Shown here: positions 10,617 through 21,486 of the stretch, in pieces | How the letters are laid out: the number at the start of each line of letters is the position of its first letter | Position numbering within the stretch: the stretch's first letter is position 1 | Assembly: GCA_032622095.1 (NCBI GenBank) | Contig: CP136061.1 | Span: 87,290,983-87,354,982 of the forward strand | Source: Siphonodentalium dalli | Lineage: Eukaryota > Mollusca > Scaphopoda > Gadilida > Siphonodentaliidae | DNA length: 64,000 bases | Direction of reading: 5' to 3' | Translations under genes and position numbers: made by a program | Notes under the pieces: generated by a model | Told to the model about the DNA's origin: nothing | The model's input: only the letters and a program-made list of their open reading frames with translations | The model's database searches: none

Positions 10617-11443
10617 CTGTGAGAGAATATGTGGAGAAAACAGAAGTTTATATTTGTGACATTCAGAATTTATCTGTCACTGAACATGTCTGCAGTGACA
10701 GAGTATAGATATGAATTTCAATAATACACACTTTCAATGTTGGCCCTCAATGGAATAAGGTGTTGATAGGTTAACTGGATCATGGATAATCAGTGTTTGC
10801 TAAGTGTCACTGACCTTATTACTGCATGGGATTTTCTTGATCTTGACCAGTTGTTATTCTGTGGGACTTTAAAGACATGATTTTGAACCACTCCCATATC
10901 TGGTCCACTAAATTCACTCGAAAGAACCCTGCCTTGACCAAACAAGTGTTATCGCCATAGGTTCATCCAGTTATCCCATCAACACGCTATAACTTTTTTT
11001 AGGTGAACCAATAGAAGAACTTACAATTCGGAATAATAGTACAGGGTGGAAAATCTCCAAAATCATAATAACAGTACAATTTGGAACAATAGCACAGGGT
11101 ACTTAATTATAAGAGTACCAGATATTCCCTATACTAGTACATAGTTTATCATGTGTTTATCTCTCACATTTACAATAATTTATTGTAAATATTAACAATA
11201 GACACAAGTGAATATAAAGTTAAATATGTACCCATTAACTGCAGTAAACATGTATACTTCTATTTTTGAGCAGTTCATACTGACATTTTATTAATCAAAG
11301 AATTAGGCAGGTTCACATATCAGACATGGTAAAAATTATTAAACGTACAGGGCCAACTAAGGAACGTATAGGTGCAAATTTCAATTGAAAAAAAAATACA
11401 AACATACATGTATGACTATTAGGCACTCAAGAGTAATAGTTAC
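10617..11443 (-). other. Intron, nothing else seen
   Basis: AT-rich intron of the minus-strand gene. It has no further exon or repeat that I could support. Confidence 0.5.
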
Positions 11444-11512
11444 CAATTTCTTGCTGTTTATCTTGCTGTTTCTGTTCATCTTGCTGTTTCTTTTCCTCTA
11501 GTTTCTTCTGAG
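11444..11512 (-). CDS. Internal exon (69 nt), Gln/Lys-rich coiled coil
   Basis: The acceptor is CTTTTTAG before CTCAGAAG and the donor is AAATTG followed by GTAACT. The exon encodes QKKLEEKKQQDEQKQQDKQ then QEI, a highly charged glutamine/lysine/glutamate helix expected to form a coiled coil. It starts with two bases completing a GCT alanine begun in exon 12126-12187 and ends with one base carried into exon 10539-10616, so phases agree on both sides. The QQD repeats (CAGCAAGAT) look like a small internal expansion. Confidence 0.65.
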
Positions 11513-12125
11513 CTAAAAAGTTTGAAGAATTTCATTTCAGTATGGTACATGTATAAGATTTCTTTTCAAATCTATACATTTGAACTTGAGACCAAGAAGA
11601 TATATCTATTCAAGCCTGCTAAGTGCAAATATTGTGCAATTTTCTCCAATTTAACAGGGCTGCACATATCAAAGGAATGAGGCAATATCAAAGAATGAAC
11701 ACACATAACTCATAAGCCAGTGCTCCCTTACATTTTATTTTAGCAATTTAATATTGTTCTTGAGATTTATTTATGGTTTTACCACTATGGGTGAATATCT
11801 GAAAAGTGTGCAATTTGAAGTTACGACCATTAGCCTTATAATTACAGGTGTGTGCAACAGGAAAAAACAAATAATATTTTGTTCTATTAAAGTATCATAG
11901 TACTTATAAACAGGTACATGTATGTGAGGCTCCTAATGGGATATATGGGAGACTGGCACAATATATTTAATGCTGCACCAGTCATGAAGGTGTTAAAAAT
12001 GCACCAAGTCAAATCTCAAATTTTAAATTGTGAAACACTATAATTAATGACATGGTTAAAAATATTTTAACAATTAATAAAAATATCACAACTTCCAAGT
12101 AAAAGTACTGTAACAAACAACATAC

Positions 12126-12187
12126 CACAAAATAATTGAACATTTCTTGATTCCAGTTCTTGGACATAGTCCTCCAGTTTTTCTTTG
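12126..12187 (-). CDS. Internal exon (62 nt), coiled-coil start; gene continues upstream
   Basis: The acceptor is AACATTTTAG before CAAAGAAAAAC and the donor is TTTGTG followed by GTATGT. The exon encodes KEKLEDYVQELESRNVQLFC with a clear leucine heptad spacing. It begins with one base, so the preceding exon must end with two bases of a split codon; I could not find that exon, and the satellite at 13.8-17.6 kb probably lies in the intervening intron. The protein family is not recognised. Confidence 0.6.
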
Positions 12188-12388
12188 CTAAAATGTTTTA
12201 AGAGTTTCATTTCAAGATAGATATTGGATAATTTCAATCTTTAAAATTAATGATATGAAGCAAGGAACACTCAGGACGCTCAAGTCGCTGATAAACAAAT
12301 GCCAATGGTCCAGCCAATGACATATACTGGAAATAGTTCATTTATAAAGGATCTCAGTTGAGTTTCTATTTAATACCGGTGTAACATC

Positions 12389-12890
12389 TCCCCCCCCCCC
12401 CCTGATCAACTTCCCCCCCCCCCGGGGGGAAGTTGACATAGGTTAACTCCCCCCCCCCCCCCCCCGCCCTGATCAACTTCCCCCCCCCCACCTGAATTTT
12501 TTTTATCTTTGAATTTATTGACAAATTATTGGCATATTATTTTTCAGTATCACTATATTGCTGAGAGAAACTATCATTGGTGGCAAGGAAGCATGTCTTT
12601 TCTTCGGCAGAGACATTATTGTTCAGATTTTTTTTTATTGAAAATCACCCAGTTTATCTCCCCCCCCCCCCCCCGCCTGAATTAATTTGTTTACCTCAAC
12701 ATCTAATGGCGAGTTAAGTCTCATTTTATCGTTCACTATCACTATGTGACTAAGAAAAACTATCATAGGTGACAAGGAAGCATGATTTTTCTGTAAAAGA
12801 GACAATAATTATAGTTCGGAGAATTTTCATTGGAATTTACCTAGTTTATCTCCCCCCCCCCCTCCTGGATTTTCCATACCTTATTAAACA
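12389..12890 (+). repeat. Poly-C-tract repeat, inverted copy at 18351-18541
   Basis: Several C runs of 9-16 bases punctuate units containing AACTATCAT(A/T)GGTG(A/G)CAAGGAAGC and TAATGGCGAG-like blocks. The stretch 12710-12890 is present in inverted form at 18351-18541. Two internal units (near 12540-12680 and 12720-12870) are tandem relatives. The C runs are likely assembly-sensitive. Confidence 0.65.
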
Positions 12891-12994
12891 TCTATTGGCG
12901 AGATTGGCACTGAAAGGGTTGACCACAGCAGAATTATGGTTAATTTTTCAAGATTTAGTACGAAATATGGCTTGTTGTCATTCGTCGGAAAGTT

Positions 12995-13060
12995 CTCAAC
13001 TAAATCCTGAAAAATTACCCATAATGCTGCTGTGGTTAAGGAGTCGATTATCAGTGTGTA
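12995..13060 (+). other. Empty insertion site for the TTAA MITE at 17957-18151
   Basis: GCTGCTGTGGTTAAGGAGTC with TTAA at 13036-13039 matches both flanks of the element at 17957-18151 (ATTCTGCTGTGGTTAA on one side, TTAAGGAGTCAATTAT on the other), with a single TTAA and no insertion. Confidence 0.75.
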
Positions 13061-13650
13061 TCAATAATATTTCATATTGAATGATATTTACATGATAAAA
13101 ATATTAAATGAAAGCTTCATTTGGTGAACATGTCTGCTATTTGTTGAATGCATTTTGAAGAACAGTCTCACATAAAACTGAATGGTAATTCATAGAGTGT
13201 TTCACAGCCTGTGCTTTACTAGATTACTAAGCATTTAATGTGGGAATGTTCTTTAATCTGCAAAATGTTAGGGTAATTTTTTATCATATTAATATGTGTA
13301 AAAGGTTATGCCTTTATTTATTCAGGATTTAATTTGAGTGCTTATTTATTATGCTGGTAAATGATAAAGCACTATGTTTGAACATTCTTGATGACATAAT
13401 TATTTGCAATACAAGTCAGTCAATGTGACCATTAAATATTCAGCAGTCAAATGTTATAGTTACATTAACTATAACCAACCATTATTGTTAATTGACCATA
13501 TGTTTGTCAATTCAAAACAAACATTTGTGTATATTCATTACCTCAAGCTGGTATGTCATCATACTGAGGGAATTCTGACACAGGCATTAAATAGAATCAA
13601 GACATGATATGAAGCAATGCTATGAGAATGCATGTACAAAAACAAAACAC

Positions 13651-13745
13651 AATGAAAGTGTCAATGACACTGTAGCTCAACTTGGAAAGGGAATAATTTA
13701 ATGTATTACAGTCAATGGAGCGATTAGGAATGTGGAAAGTTGAAT
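13651..13745 (+). repeat. 5' module of the 160-bp satellite element
   Basis: AATGAAAGTGTCAATGA followed by TCAACTTGGAAAGGG and CAATGGAGCGATTAGG is homologous to the start of each composite unit at 21487, 24156, 27453, 30122 and 33423. The arrays downstream of the two modules are unrelated. Confidence 0.65.
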
Positions 13746-13769
13746 GTCTAATACTAGTTTATAGACATG

Positions 13770-16700
13770 AAGAGAAAAGTAAAATCCAAGATGGCTGCTG
13801 ACGGCCATGTCTTCGGCCGAATGACCCCAAAATGATTGTATCCCATCTACATGTCATCGTTAACATCCATAACAAATTTGATGACGATCAGACTAAAGGT
13901 ATGACCTGTAGCCCATGCTATAGAATTTAGTCATACAAAGAGTAAAATCTAAGATGGCTGCTGGCGGCCATGTTTTTTGAACAAATGACCCCAAAATGAC
14001 TCGTTCCCATCTACATGTCATTGTTAACATCCATGACAAATTTTATGACGATCAGACTAAAGGTACGACCTGTAGCCTGTGCTAATGGATTGAATTTTGA
14101 AATCAAAGATGGCCACTGGCGGCCATCTTTTTTGGACGAATGACCCCCAAAATGACTCGTTTCCCATCTACATGTCATTGTTAACATCCATGACAAATTT
14201 TATGATGATCAGACTAAAAGTACGACCTGTAGCCAGTGCTAAATGATTTAGTCATACAAAGAGTAAAATCCAAGATGGCTGCTGCGGTCATGTTTTTTGG
14301 CCGAATGACCCCAAAATTAATCGTTCCCATCTACATGTCAATATTAACATCCATGACAAATTTTATGATGATCAGACGAACAGTACGACCTGTAGCCTGT
14401 GCTAATGGATTGAATTTTGAAATCAAAGATGGCCACTGGCGGCCATGTTTTTCATCCGAATGACCCCAAAATGACTCTTTCCCATCTACATTCCAATTTC
14501 AACAGCCATGAAAAATTTCATGATGATCAGACTCGAGGTACGACCTGCAGTCCGTGCTAAAGGATTTAGTCATACAAAGAGTAAAATCCAAGATGGCTTC
14601 TGGTGGCCATGTATTTTGGCCGAATGACCCCAAAATGACTCGTTCCCATCTACATGTCATTATTAACATTCATGACAAATTTTATGATGATCAGACTAAA
14701 AGTACGACCTGTAGCCCGTGCTAAATGATTTAGTCATACAAAGAGTAAAATCCAAGATGGCTGCTGGCGGCCATGTTTTTTGGCCGAATGACCTCTAAAT
14801 GACTTGTTACCATCTACATGTCATTGTTAACATCCATGACAAATTTTATGATGATCAGACTAAAGGTACATGTACGACCTGTAGCCTGTGCTAAAGGATC
14901 TAGTCATACAAAGAGTAAAATCCAAGATGGCTGCTGGCGGCCATGTTTTTTGGCCGAATGACCTCAAAATGACTCGTTCCCATCTACATGTCATTGTTAA
15001 CATCCATGACAAATTTCATGATGATCAGACTAAAGGTACGACCTGTAGCCTGTGCTAATGGATTGAATTTTGAAATCAAAGATGGCCACTGGCGGCCATC
15101 TTTTTTGGACGAATGACCCCCAAAATGACTCGTTTCCCATCTACATGTCATTGTTAACATCCATGACAAATTTTATGATGATCAGACTAAAAGTACGACC
15201 TGTAGCCAGTGCTAAATGATTTAGTCATACAAAGAGTAAAATCCAAGATGGCTGCTGCGGTCATGTTTTTTGGCCGAATGACCCCAAAATTAATCGTTCC
15301 CATCTACATGTCATTATTAACATCCATGACAAATTTTATGATGATCAGACGAACAGTACGACCTGTAGCCTGTGCTAATGGATTGAATTTTGAAATCAAA
15401 GATGGCCACTGGCGGCCATATTTTTCATCCGAATGACCCCAAAATGACTCTTTCCCATCTACATTCCAATTTCAACAGCCATGAAAAATTTCATGATGAT
15501 CAGACTCGAGGTACGACCTGCAGTCCGTGCTAAAGGATTTAGTCATACAAAGAGTAAAATCCAAGATGGCTTCTGGTGGCCATGTATTTTGGCCGAATGA
15601 CCCCAAAATGACTCGTTCCCATCTACATGTCATTATTAACATTCATGACAAATTTTATGATGATCAGACTAAAAGTACGACCTGTAGCCCGTGCTAAATG
15701 ATTTAGTCATACAAAGAGTAAAATCCAAGATGGCTGCTGGCGGCCATGTTTTTTGGCCGAATGACCTCTAAATGACTTGTTACCATCTACATGTCATTGT
15801 TAACATCCATGACAAATTTTATGATGATCAGACTAAAGGTACATGTACGACCTGTAGCCTGTGCTAAAGGATCTAGTCATACAAAGAGTAAAATCCAAGG
15901 TGGCTGCTGGCGGCCATGTTTTTTGGCCGAATGACCTCAAAATGACTCGTTCCCATCTACATGTCATTGTTAACATCCATGACAAATTTCATGATGATCA
16001 GACTAAAGGTACGACCTGTAGCCTGTGCTAATGGATTGAATTTTGAAATCAAAGATGGCCGCTGGCGGCCATGTTTTTCGGCCGAATGACCCTGAAATGA
16101 CTCGTTCCCATCTACATGTCATTGTTAACATCCACATGACAAATTTTATGATGATCAGACTAAAGGTACGACCTGTAGCCCGTTCTAAATGATTTAGTCA
16201 TACAAAGAGTAAAATCCAAGATGGCTGCTGGTGGCCATGTTTTTGGGCCGAATGACCTCTAAATGACTTGTTATCATCTACATGTCATTGTTAACATCCA
16301 TGACAAATTTTATGATGATCAGACTAAAGGTACATGTACGACCTGTAGCCTGTGCTAAAGGATCTAGTCATACAAAGAGTAAAATCCAAGATGGCTGCTG
16401 GCGGCCATGTTTTTCGGCCGAATGACCCCAAAATGACTCGTTCCCATCTACATGTCATTGTTAACATCCACATGACAAATTTTATGATGATCAGACTAAA
16501 GGTACGACCTGTAGACCGTTCTAAATGATTTAGTCATACATGTACAAAGAGTAAAATCCAAGATGGCTGCTGCGGCCATGTTTTTTGGCCGAATGACCCC
16601 AAAATTAATCGTTCCCATTTACATCTCAATATTAACATCCATGACTAATTTCATGATGATCAGACGAACAGTACGACCTGTAACCCGTGCTAATGGATTG

Positions 16701-17650
16701 AATTTTGAAATCAAAGATGGCCACTGGCGGCCATGTTTTTCATCCGATTGACCCCAAAACGACTTGTTCCCATCTACATTACAATTTCAACAGCCATAAA
16801 AAATTTCATGATGATCAGACTCAAGATACGACCTGTAGTCCGTGCTAAAGGATTTAGTCATACAAAGAGTAAAATCCAAGATGGCTGCTGGCGGCCATGT
16901 TTTTTGCCCGAATGACCCAAAAAAGACTCGTTCCCATCTACATGTCAATATTAACATCAATGACAAATTTAATGATGATCAGACGAACAGTACGACCTGT
17001 GGCCTGTGCTAATGGATTAAATTTTGAAATCAAAGATGGCTGCTGGTGGCCATGTTTTTTGTCCGAATGACCCCAAAATGACTCGTTCCCATCTACATTC
17101 TAATTTCAACAGCCATTAAAATTTCATGATGATCAGACTAAAGGTACGACCTGTAGCCCGTGCTAAAGGATTTAGTCATACAAAGAGTAAAATCCAAGAT
17201 GGCTGCTGGCGGCCATGTTTTTTGCCCGAATGACCCAAAAAAGACTCGTTCCCATCTACATGTCATTGTTAACATCCATGACAAATTTTATGATAATCTG
17301 ACCAAAGGTACGACCTGTAGCCTGTGTCAAAGGATTTAGTCATGCAAAGAGTAAAATCTAAGATGGCTGCTGGCGGCCATGTTTTTTGGCCAAATGACCC
17401 CAAAATTACTCGTTCCCATCTGCATGTCAATATTAACATCCATTACAAATTTCATGACAATAAGACGAACAGTACGGCCTGTAACCCGTGCTAATGGATT
17501 GAATTTTGAAATCCAAGATGGCCACTGGCGGCCATGTTTTTTTTCCGAATGACCCCAAAATGACTCGTTCCCATCTACATGCCAATGTTAACATCCATGA
17601 CAAATTTCATAATAATCGGACCAAAGGTACGAACTGTAGCCCGTGCTAAA
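13770..17650 (+). repeat. ~162-bp satellite array, about 24 monomers
   Basis: Each monomer carries AAAATCCAAGATGGC, GGCGGCCATGTTTTTTGG, CGAATGACCCCAAAATGAC, CATCTACATGTCATTG, ATGATGATCAGAC and TACGACCTGTAGCC. Two subtypes interleave: one begins with CATACAAAGAGTAAAATCC, the other with GGATTGAATTTTGAAATC. A six-monomer block around 13950-14960 recurs almost unchanged 973 bp downstream. Monomer size and architecture resemble the bivalve BIV160/pearl-core repeats; identity with them needs a database comparison. Confidence 0.85.
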
Positions 17651-17674
17651 GGAAATTGTTGACGCATCACGCAC

Positions 17675-17745
17675 ACATGGCAATGGCATGGCAATAGCTC
17701 AAACTTTACAAAGTAAAGTTGAGCTAAAAAAGCACAGTTGCAATA
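17675..17745 (+). repeat. 3' hairpin module of the satellite element
   Basis: ATGGCAATGGCATGGCAA is followed by TAGCTCAAACTTTAC, AAA, then GTAAAGTTGAGCTA (17695-17726), a strong stem-loop just after the last monomer. The TAGCTCAACTT part also appears in the 5' module at 13672. A subterminal hairpin at the 3' end is a usual Helitron/Helentron feature, which is my inferred class. Confidence 0.6.
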
Positions 17746-17764
17746 GTTCTGTTAGAGCTACCGG

Positions 17765-17817
17765 ACAATCGTAAATTAGAATGACCGAGGGCATAGCCCG
17801 AGGTCATTCTAGTTTGC
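17765..17817. repeat. Short hairpin
   Basis: ATTAGAATGACCGAGGGC and CCGAGGTCATTCTAGTTT form a stem with a small loop, enclosed by GGACAATCGTAAA and TTTGCGAATGTCC. Confidence 0.7.
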
Positions 17818-17956
17818 GAATGTCCAGTCGCGAGTTCATTAACTGACAGTTTTATAATTTACTTGTAAGTAGAAATTACATTAAATCCAACGAATAATCC
17901 CGATAAATCACGACAAATGAGAGTTGAAAAATTAACAATAATTCTGCTGTGGTTAA

Positions 17957-18151
17957 CCCTTTCAGTGCCAAGTCCGATTTTTGTATCAACCCATATTTCC
18001 TTGATCCTTTCCCAAATTTATTGATTATAATAATGTGAAACATTGATGATGGAAAGAGCTCGAAGTGTGTCACATTATTATAATCAATAAATTTGGAAAA
18101 TGATCAAGGAAATATGGGTTGATACAAACATCGGACTTGACACTGAAAGGG
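17957..18151. mobile_element. TTAA-flanked foldback MITE, CCCTTTCAGTGCC family
   Basis: A nearly complete palindrome running from CCCTTTCAGTGCCAAGTCCG to its inverse CGGACTTGACACTGAAAGGG, between TTAA at 17953-17956 and TTAA at 18152-18155. The unoccupied site is visible at 13036. An inverted fragment of the element end with its flank lies at 12904-12950. CCCTTT ends with TTAA duplications fit piggyBac-type MITEs. Confidence 0.85.
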
Positions 18152-18350
18152 TTAAGGAGTCAATTATTTAGGGCATTAATGTATAGTGATTTTGTCATAT
18201 ATTGTTACACATCACTGTATTTCATCTGTTGTTATTTGCAATTGAAGCAAACTAAAGAAAACATATATGCAAATCTGTCCTTATTGATCTGAATATCAAC
18301 CCTTTATGTTCTAGGGAGATGCCCATAATAGACATATACATAACTTACAT

Positions 18351-18541
18351 ACGGGGGGGGGGAGATAAACTAGGTAAATTCCAATGAAAATTCTCCGAAC
18401 TATAATTATTGTCTCTTTTACAGAAAAATCATGCTTCCTTGTCACCTATGATAGTTTTTCTTAGTCACATAGTGAACGATAAAATGAGACTAACTCGCCA
18501 ATAGATGTTAAGGTATGAAAAATTCAGGCGGGGGGGGGGGG
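18351..18541 (-). repeat. Inverted copy of the poly-C repeat
   Basis: Begins with a G run and ends with another. In between, GAGATAAACTAGGTAAATTCC and CTTGTCACCTATGATAG are inverse to 12710-12890. With 12389-12890 it encloses the 162-bp satellite. Confidence 0.75.
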
Positions 18542-19591
18542 AAGATGTCGTAGCACGCCTGTATATGGAACTCATTAACCGAGTTCATTAAATTTGATTT
18601 GAGCAAAGGTTTACCGAGGCTCAAATCGAATTTACATGATCAAATAAATGTAAAGTTTTTATTGAAAACAACAATCATAAACTTCAGCGATCACAAGTCA
18701 TTTAAATTATGATGTGACATCATCGCACGCACTAATATTACACGTGTGTCTTACCAATAATTATGAAGCTGGTTTTGTGAATTAATTACATGTATGTGAT
18801 AAATTAGAAATATGTTTCAAGAGTGCTATAATATTGGATACGGTACAAAATTCATGGAAATAACTTCTTTATGGTTTTCTTTGTTTAAATGTTATCACCC
18901 TACTACTATGTGTGACATAATTATTATTTCGACGACACTAATATTTACTGTTACAGCATGTAAAAAAAACATTTGAAATGTCGCATGCCAAAAACGACTA
19001 CATAATTATTGTTTCGTTGCTTTACTGTGACCAGCAAAACATGCGAAAATGCTGCATGTTTTTTATCTGTACATATCTGTCTAATTTGTCATGTGCTGAG
19101 AGCAACATAATGTACAACACAAATTTGTCGCTTTCAACGTGAACAACAAAACATCTGACATTATCACATTTTATTGTGGCGCACCGAAAGCGACAAATTA
19201 GGTTCGAAAGCAATGAAACATCAACATTTTGTCACTTGTAAGTTTATTGCATGACAAATTATGTAAAATGTCAAATGTTTTCTTGCATTCTGAAGGCAAC
19301 ACAACTTCACAAAACTTCACTAAGTTCACTTGCAACAAAATGTGCGACATAATGTCGAATGTTTTGTCAATTTGAACTCGCGATGACTAATGTTGCATTA
19401 GCAAACGGTGAATTTGTATTCATCCAAACCTAATTTCAATTATCAGATTATCTAAAAATCTGAATTTTTTTTTTTGAGAAGTTGTCTCCAAATTGTGATA
19501 GGCCTAGAAACAAAATTCAAATGTCAACTGGTCAACAAGTCTGACTCAGACCTGGTAATATGGCTAATGGGGTAAGCCATGATCAGCAGAT
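18542..19591. other. No gene seen
   Basis: AT-rich intergenic or intronic sequence. Short similar phrases such as AACATTTGAAATGTCGC and GCGACAAATTA recur but do not form a clear element. Confidence 0.5.
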
Positions 19592-21115
19592 CAGGTCAGG
19601 CACATCCTTAATTCCACTATTATAGTGATATTCCACTATTATAGTGGTATTTGACCATTACCGTTTTGTTAATTTGATAAAAGTGGGATAATCCAAAATA
19701 ATATTTCCCACAAATATTATTCAAAATCAGATCACACTAACTCGATACCATGCATATAGTTTGTCCAGGAGCATTATTAATCATGACGACACACGATAAG
19801 CAACTCAATTTAATAGCATGTAATTAGTTGAAATATTGTTATGGAGCGATTGAGTCATCCTGCTATTGTCATTTAGAACGGGACATATTCGTAATGCTAG
19901 GGTCATTGTCACAAGGCTCCGGTCACATTCATAGCCAGCTTTTTAAATCAATCACAAATGTAGCCAGCTTTTCGCCGGCGATCACATTCGTAGCCTGAGC
20001 TTTTCTAATTCCATGCTTTATATGGCACGAAATATGACATCATCGCGTTCGTGACTAAAATATCGACGTCATGCTCCAAAACTGACTTCGCTTATCAACT
20101 TATATTGAAATATAATTCAACTTATATTGAAATATAATTCGAGCATCGAACGACATTGATCGGAAACCTCAGGTTATTAACTTATTAGATGAACTAATAT
20201 AAAATTAAAATTATGTTGTTTTTCATTCATCAACTCAGAAAAATGAGACTAACCTAATCTTGTTCATTGAGGCTCGCATGAATATGAAAAGCTGGCTACA
20301 AATGTGATCGCCGTAGAAAAGCTGGCTACATTTGTGATCGATTTAAAAAGCTGGCTACGAATGTGACAGGAGCCTTGTCACAAGGCTCCTGTCACATTCG
20401 TAGCCAGCTTTTTAAATCGATCACAAATGTAGCCAGCTTTTCGCCGGCGAAAAGCCAGCTTTTCGCCGGCGATCACATTCGTAGCCTGAGCTTTTCTAAT
20501 TCCATGCTTTATATGGCACGAAATATGACGTCATCGCGTTCGTGACTAAAATATCGACGTCATGCTCCAAAACTGACTTCGCTTATCAACTTATATTGAA
20601 ATATAATTCGAGCATCGAACGACATTGATCGGAAACCTCAGGTTATTAACTTATTAGATGAACTAATATAAAATTAAAATTATGTTGTTTTTCATTCATC
20701 AACTCAGAAAAATGAGACTAACCTAATCTTGTTCATTGAGGCTCGCATGAATATGAAAAGCTGGCTACAAATGTGATCGCCGTAGAAAAGCTGGCTACAT
20801 TTGTGATCGATTTAAAAAGCTGGCTACGAATGTGACAGGAGCCTTGGCTTGTGACAATGACCCCATCAGCATTAGTAATAGTATAATATTATTGAATATC
20901 AAAGCTGGCGCAAGAGATTGCACAACGAATTTTGTCGGAAGACTTCATTCGCTGCGATATTGTTATGACTTATGAGTGACATTTGGCTGTGCACTGGTAT
21001 GCGCCGTCTTCAATCCCTACGCAAATAAAGGAAACATGAATATGTTATAGTCAAATATCACTATAATAGAGGAATATCGCTATAATAGTGCAATTCAGGA
21101 TGTGCTTGGCCTGTG
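19592..21115. mobile_element. 1.5-kb element with ~75-bp terminal inverted repeats
   Basis: The left end reads CAGGTCAGGCACATCC and then CCACTATTATAGTG twice. The right end is the inverse: CACTATAATAGAGG, CTATAATAGTGCAATTC, GGATGTGCTTGGCCTG. No transposase frame is visible. The interior carries a second, nested foldback element (19911-20850). Confidence 0.65.
19911..20850. repeat. Tandem pair of ~470-bp foldback units
   Basis: Each unit begins ACAAGGCTCC(G/T)GTCACATTC and ends GAATGTGACAGGAGCCTTG, with AGCCAGCTTTTTAAATC near each end in inverted orientation. The units meet at 20374-20385. The interiors (CATGCTTTATATGGCACG, GACGTCATGCTCCAAAAC) are nearly identical. The flanks GGGTCATTGTCACAAG and CTTGTGACAATGACCCC extend the inverted repeat outward. 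Confidence 0.75.
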
Positions 21116-21486
21116 AAATTTCGAGATACCGGCAACCAAAATGCTAATATTGTCCTATATATAACCTTTTCAGTCATTGCGTTCATAAAATAATTTGAAC
21201 ATACAAAGCTGGCAATAAAAAGACAAACGACGAGTCATCATCATTGTTGTAAATCGAATCTAATCGATGTTGTAAAAATATTTAAGACTTCGTGGTTGGT
21301 CGCCATTTTAAGTTGTTGTTGTAAAATGATTGTCGTTCAAACTTTATCAGAACCAGGGTTATCATTTTACGGTGAATACCGAGCTTTGCCGAATGCTGCA
21401 CTGATACTACTGATTCTGTATACAGTATAAGGTAGCCTCACGTTACCAACGAATCACACGCCCGTTCGTCGAATGGAGCAACTTGA
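21116..21486. other. No gene seen
   Basis: Single-copy-looking sequence between the TIR element and the composite array. No supported feature. Confidence 0.5.

Noticed and set aside
14011-16915. Open frames of 60-75 codons in the 162-bp satellite
   Set aside because: They occur on both strands of the same repeats and are not maintained across monomers.
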